Source: Holophagales bacterium
GTDB lineage: Bacteria > Acidobacteriota > Thermoanaerobaculia > Multivoradales > Multivoraceae
Reading direction: 5' to 3'
Length of the DNA: 64,000 bases
Assembly: GCA_009843505.1 (NCBI GenBank)
Contig: VYDI01000040.1
Span: forward strand, 124,001 to 188,000
Positions 60,469-64,000 of this stretch are shown here, in pieces. The position numbers and the translations under genes were made by a program. A model generated the notes under the pieces. The model ran no database searches. It was not told the origin of the DNA and was given only the letters and a program-made list of their open reading frames with translations. Numbering within the stretch: the stretch's first letter is position 1; each line of letters starts with the position of its first letter.

Positions 60469-60929
60469 GAGTCGTCTTCCTCCGGCAGCTTCAGCATCAG
60501 CCCCAGCCGCGTACAGCGGGCAACGAGTTCGTCACGCTGGTTGAAGGCGCGGTGCTCGAAGGTCACGATGCCGGCGTTGGGCCGTGAGCGGCTCTCCCGC
60601 TTGTCCTTCACCTCGGTCTCGATCCGCAGGGTATCGCCGTGGAACACGGGCCGCGGGAACACGACGTCGTTCCAGCCCAGGTTGGCGATCGTCGTACCGA
60701 GGGTCGTGTCGCCGACCGAGATGCCGACCATCAGGCTCAAAGTAAAGCAACTGTTGACGATCCGCTCGCCGAACTCGCTCTTCTTCATCGCCTCGGCGTC
60801 GAGATGGAGCGCGGCCGGGTTGTGGGTCATCGCCGTGAAGAAGACGTTGTCCGCCTCGGTCACCGTCCGCCGCAACGCATGGTCGAAGAGTTGACCGACT
60901 TCAAACTGCTCGTAGTAGAGGCCCGCCAT
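60465..60929 (-). CDS. MaoC-family dehydratase (mesaconyl-CoA hydratase-like)
   Basis: The 154-residue hot-dog protein has YEQFEVGQLFDHALRRTVTEADNVFFTAMTHNPAALHLD and GIVTFEHRAFNQRDELVARCTR. The THNPAALHLD segment is the hydratase catalytic region, as in MaoC-type mesaconyl-CoA hydratases. It hydrates an enoyl-CoA; the exact substrate is unknown. The gene lies 9 bp after murA in the same direction. Confidence 0.87.
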   Translation of the reverse strand: MAGLYYEQFEVGQLFDHALRRTVTEADNVFFTAMTHNPAALHLDAEAMKKSEFGERIVNSCFTLSLMVGISVGDTTLGTTIANLGWNDVVFPRPVFHGDTLRIETEVKDKRESRSRPNAGIVTFEHRAFNQRDELVARCTRLGLMLKLPEEDDS

Positions 60930-60938
60930 GAGGCAACC

Positions 60939-62258
60939 CTAGCCGAGTGAATCGGCGACGCGTTCGATGTCGGCGCCCAGCGACCGCAGCCGCTCGTCGA
61001 TCCGCTCGTAGCCGCGATCGATCTGCTGCACGTTGTCGATCACGCTGCGGCCTTCGGCGCACAGCGCGGCGATCAGCATCGCCATGCCGGCCCGGATGTC
61101 CGGGCTCACCATGTCCCGTCCGTAGAGCTTCGACGGCCCGCTGACGACGACGCGGTGCGGATCGCAGAGCACGATCTGGGCGCCCATCGCCACCAGCCGG
61201 TCGACGAAGAACATGCGGGACTCGAACAGCTTCTCGTGGATCAGTACCGAGCCCCGGCTCTGGGTGGCGCCCACCACCGCGATCGACGTGAGATCGGCGG
61301 GGAAACCTGGCCACGGCGCGTCCTCGACTTTCGGGATCGCGCCCTGAAGATCCGTGCGCACCTGGAGCTCCTGACCGCCGGGCACGAACAGGTCGCTGCC
61401 GTCGCCACGCACCTCGAAGTCGATGCCCAGCCGGCCGAAGGCGATCCGCGTCGCCCGGTGCTCACGCGGCCGGGCGTTCGGAATGCGCAGTTCGCCGCCG
61501 GTCACGGCCGCCAGCGTGATGAGCGACCCCACCTCGATGTAGTCGGGACCGATCTCGAACTCGGCCCCGCCCAGCCGCTCCACGCCCTGGACGACGAGCA
61601 GGTTCGTTCCGACACCTTCGATCGGCACTCCCATGGCCTTCAGGAGGCAGCAGAGATCCTGCACGTGAGGCTCGCTCGCCGCGTTCAGGATCCTCGTCTC
61701 GCCTTCGGCCAGGGAAGCCGCCATCACCGCGTTCTCGGTCGCGGTCACCGAGGCTTCGTCCAGAAAAACCTCGACCCCGCGCAGGCGCTCCCGCGAACCC
61801 TCGACGCGGCACCGGAGCCCGCCGCCCGGGAGGAGTTCGATGCCGGCGCCCAGGCCCTCGAGCGCCAGCAGGTGCGTGTCGAGCCGGCGGCGGCCGATGA
61901 CGTCGCCGCCCGGGGCCGGCATGTTCACGCGCCCCCGCCGCGCCAGCAGCGGCCCCGCCAGCAGGATCGAGGCGCGGATCGCGCGGCAGAGATCAGGGTC
62001 GGGATCGTCGTCGCCGAGACCCGCGGCGCGGACACGCACCGTGTCGCTACCGGCGAACGCCACTTCGGCGCCGAGTTGCCGCAACAACCCCATCTGTGCC
62101 TCGACGTCGCGGATCCGGGGCACGTTTCGGAGCGTGACCTCCTCGTCCGTGAGAAGCGCGGCTGCGAGCAACGGCAGCGCAGCGTTCTTGTTGCCCCGCG
62201 CCCGCAACGTGCCCGAGATCGGTTGACCGCCCTCGATGACGAACTGGGAACGAGGCAT
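60939..62258 (-). CDS. murA: UDP-N-acetylglucosamine 1-carboxyvinyltransferase with Asp at the fosfomycin-target position
   Basis: The 439-residue protein has GNKNAALPLLAAALL (substrate Lys and Asn), ASVTATENAVMAASLAEGE and RAGMAMLIAALCAEG, all characteristic of MurA. The first committed step of peptidoglycan synthesis is transfer of enolpyruvate from PEP to UDP-GlcNAc. The loop that normally reads GGC(A/T)IGARP is GGDVIGRRR: Asp119 replaces the Cys (Cys115 in E. coli) that fosfomycin alkylates. ATG 62258 gives the standard start; an ATG at 62276 adds six residues. Confidence 0.95.
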   Translation of the reverse strand: MPRSQFVIEGGQPISGTLRARGNKNAALPLLAAALLTDEEVTLRNVPRIRDVEAQMGLLRQLGAEVAFAGSDTVRVRAAGLGDDDPDPDLCRAIRASILLAGPLLARRGRVNMPAPGGDVIGRRRLDTHLLALEGLGAGIELLPGGGLRCRVEGSRERLRGVEVFLDEASVTATENAVMAASLAEGETRILNAASEPHVQDLCCLLKAMGVPIEGVGTNLLVVQGVERLGGAEFEIGPDYIEVGSLITLAAVTGGELRIPNARPREHRATRIAFGRLGIDFEVRGDGSDLFVPGGQELQVRTDLQGAIPKVEDAPWPGFPADLTSIAVVGATQSRGSVLIHEKLFESRMFFVDRLVAMGAQIVLCDPHRVVVSGPSKLYGRDMVSPDIRAGMAMLIAALCAEGRSVIDNVQQIDRGYERIDERLRSLGADIERVADSLG

Positions 62259-62432
62259 GTGTGCGGCCGTGTCCATCGCCCGGTTAGTTGACCACAGGAA
62301 CGCCGCCGCAGGCGCCCGCTCTTCCGATTCGCCCGCTCCTGAAACTCGCGCGACGTCGCGACGTTGTATGAATGAGACACGGCCCCATCGGGCCGGGGGC
62401 CCCTCATCTCCGTACCGGCAAGGAGACCGACC

Positions 62433-63089
62433 ATGAAAGACCTTCACCGCCATCTCTGGGCGACCCTGGCGTTCGCCCTCCTGATCGCCTTCGTTCCCGG
62501 AGCGCTCCTGGCCCAGGAGCATGCCGATCCAGGTCACGACGAGCGCTGGGAGGAGCTCGGTCAGCGCTGGGAGGAGTGGGGCGAGCGCTTCGGCCGCAGC
62601 TTCGAGGACGCCGACTGGGAGTCCCACGGCAAGAACTGGGAAGAGTTCGGCAGGCGCTGGGAGGAATGGGGCGAGCAGTTTGCGGCGTCCTTCGAGCAGG
62701 CGTTCGACGAAGAGGAATGGGACACCTGGGCGGAGCAGTTCGAGGACATGGAGCACCCTGACGGCGAAGTCGACTGGGAGCGCTTCGAGCAGTTCTGGGA
62801 AGAGTTCGGTGAACGCTTCGGCACCTCTCTGGGTGAGGCCATGGAAGGCGCCGACTGGGAGATGTTCGGTGAAGCGCTCGGTGCGCTCGGTGAGCAGATG
62901 GGCGAGCTGGCCGAACTGATCGCCGCCAGCGTCGAAGCCGCCGACTGGAGCGGTTTCGCCGATCTCGTCAGCGAGACGGTCGAGCAGGCGGTCGAGCACG
63001 CCGAGGAAGCGACGGAGGCCGCCGAGGAAGCGGCAGAGGCAGCTGCCGAAGCAGCGGAAGAAGCGGCCGAGGCAGCGGTCGACGCATAG
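62433..63089 (+). CDS. Secreted acidic Trp/Glu repeat protein
   Basis: After a signal peptide (residues 1-27, ending LLAQE) the 218-residue product is almost wholly built of acidic helical repeats with a WEE(W/F)GE(R/Q)F core: RWEEWGERFGRSFEDADWE, RWEEWGEQFAASFEQ and FWEEFGERFGTSLGEAMEG. A final 45-residue segment is an Ala/Glu coiled coil. No catalytic motif is present. AAGGAG lies 7 bp before the ATG. I know of no family with this repeat. Net charge is strongly negative. Possible roles include envelope or surface coat, or binding of cations or basic proteins. Confidence 0.75.
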   Translation: MKDLHRHLWATLAFALLIAFVPGALLAQEHADPGHDERWEELGQRWEEWGERFGRSFEDADWESHGKNWEEFGRRWEEWGEQFAASFEQAFDEEEWDTWAEQFEDMEHPDGEVDWERFEQFWEEFGERFGTSLGEAMEGADWEMFGEALGALGEQMGELAELIAASVEAADWSGFADLVSETVEQAVEHAEEATEAAEEAAEAAAEAAEEAAEAAVDA

Positions 63090-63159
63090 CGGCGCATTCC
63101 GGGAACCGGGTGCGCCGGGCTGGCTGTAGGCTGCGCGTTTCACGACCCAAGGAGCGCAC

Positions 63160-64000
63160 ATGCCAGTCGACCCCCAGGTGCAGGCCTTCCTCGAAGCCCA
63201 GGCCCAGGCCGCGATCGAGAACCAGGTTCCGCCCATCACCGAGCAGACCGTGGAGATGGCCCGGGCCGGCTATCTCGCGGTCGCCGAGATGCTCGGGCAG
63301 GGCCCCGAGGTAGACACCGAGGACTCCGCCGTGCCCGGTCCGGCTGGTGACATTCCGGTCCGCATCTACCGGCCCCGGGATGCCGGCGAGGCCCTGCCGA
63401 TCCTCGTCTACTACCACGGCGGCGGCTGGGTGATCGGCGACCTGGACACCCACGACTACGCCTGCCGCGAACTGTGCGCGGGCGCCGGTTGCCTGGTCGT
63501 CGCGGTCGATTACCGGTTGGCGCCCGAGGCGCAGTTCCCGGCCGCGGTCGACGACTCCTGGGCTGCCTTGCAGTGGATTGCGGCCAACGCCGAGAGCCTC
63601 GGCGGCGACCCGGCCCGGATCGCGGTCGGCGGCGACAGCGCCGGCGGCAACCTCTCCGCCGTGATGAGCCTGCTCACTCGCGACAACGGCGGTCCCCGAC
63701 TCGTCTTCCAGCTCCTCGTCTATCCCGCCGTCGACATGGACTTCAGCCGCCCCTCGATCGACGAGAACGCTGACGGCTACGTCCTGACCAGGGACCACAT
63801 GATCTGGTTCCGCGGCCACTACCTGCGTTCGGACGCCGACCGCGCCGACTTCCGCGCCTCGCCGCTCCTGGCGTCCGACCACGGCGGCCTGCCGCCGGCT
63901 CTCGTCATCACCGCCGAGTTCGACCCGCTCCGCGACGAGGGCAGGGACTACGCGGAGAAGCTCCAGGCCGCCGACGTCGAGGCCACGCTCTCGAACTACG
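63160..64000 (+). CDS. HSL-type alpha/beta-hydrolase (3' truncated by window end)
   Basis: The frame runs off the window after 280 codons. HGGGWVIGDLDTHD provides the HGGG oxyanion motif of the hormone-sensitive lipase family and GGDSAGGNLSA the nucleophile elbow with the Ser; FDPLRDEG carries the acidic residue of the triad. The His is beyond the edge. It would be a carboxylesterase. AAGGAG lies 6 bp before the ATG. No signal peptide is present. Confidence 0.93.
   Translation, partial: MPVDPQVQAFLEAQAQAAIENQVPPITEQTVEMARAGYLAVAEMLGQGPEVDTEDSAVPGPAGDIPVRIYRPRDAGEALPILVYYHGGGWVIGDLDTHDYACRELCAGAGCLVVAVDYRLAPEAQFPAAVDDSWAALQWIAANAESLGGDPARIAVGGDSAGGNLSAVMSLLTRDNGGPRLVFQLLVYPAVDMDFSRPSIDENADGYVLTRDHMIWFRGHYLRSDADRADFRASPLLASDHGGLPPALVITAEFDPLRDEGRDYAEKLQAADVEATLSNY

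Noticed and set aside
1..64000. tRNA, rRNA or CRISPR arrays
   Set aside because: No cloverleaf with a TTC-containing T-arm, no rRNA-like text and no regularly spaced repeats with unique spacers were seen. The only regular repeat array (22-bp period at 30677) has no spacers of CRISPR size.

Overview
The window is a GC-rich (about two thirds G+C by eye), densely packed bacterial chromosome segment with short spacers, many 1-4 bp stop/start overlaps and frequent GTG starts. Gene content (pheST, aroC, murA, an RND pump with a TolC-like partner, outer-membrane lipoproteins, di-haem cytochrome c peroxidase) indicates a Gram-negative-type aerobe or facultative aerobe. The mixture of boxB/boxC, MaoC-type hydratases, DUF819, amidohydrolases and enoyl-CoA hydratases is reminiscent of uncultured Acidobacteriota; that placement is an impression, not something the sequence proves.

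Layout. 0-6 kb: end of a GH20 glycosidase, a FitA/FitB-like toxin-antitoxin pair behind a 17-bp palindrome, a GyrI-like protein, a galactokinase-like GHMP kinase, an enoyl-CoA hydratase and, reversed, a D-aminoacylase-like amidohydrolase. 6-12 kb: a reversed tripartite efflux operon (outer-membrane factor, membrane-fusion protein, RND pump). 12-14 kb: an N-acetylmuramoyl-L-alanine amidase 9 bp ahead of a MamK-like bacterial actin. 14-19.6 kb: methyltransferase, HAD hydrolase, di-haem peroxidase with a secreted partner, a lipoprotein-type isoaspartyl methyltransferase and an MFS transporter.

19.6-31.95 kb is an accessory island lodged between the 3' ends of the MFS gene and an ABC permease gene. 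It holds a membrane-anchored protein of unknown function, two decayed fragments that copy the 3' ends of both flanking genes, a four-gene type III-like restriction-modification locus (two small companion proteins, Mod, Res), a threonine dehydratase-like enzyme, and a DUF4143-type ATPase preceded by 22-bp tandem repeats. The Mod frame breaks in a run of nine C, the layout expected of a phase-variable gene or of an assembly error.

31.95-37.5 kb: a reversed polyamine-type ABC operon with two tandem substrate-binding paralogues. 37.5-40.7 kb: boxC and boxB of the aerobic benzoyl-CoA epoxide pathway. 40.8-45.7 kb: a secreted protein, a gene relic, then a reversed group with PdxH, a luciferase-like monooxygenase, a small HTH-like protein and two tandem Fe-S proteins. 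45.8-54 kb: Yip1-like membrane protein, pheS-pheT, rsmE, a HadAB-like MaoC pair, aroC, deoC. 54-64 kb: a full and a half-length aldehyde dehydrogenase, a DUF1232 protein, DUF819 permease, metallo-hydrolase, inositol-phosphatase-like enzyme, DUF2007 protein, MaoC hydratase, a MurA whose fosfomycin-target Cys is Asp, a secreted acidic Trp/Glu repeat protein, and an alpha/beta hydrolase cut by the window end.

Three convergent gene ends carry the same REP-like hairpin with a compensatory stem change. No tRNA, rRNA, CRISPR array or intact insertion sequence was recognised.
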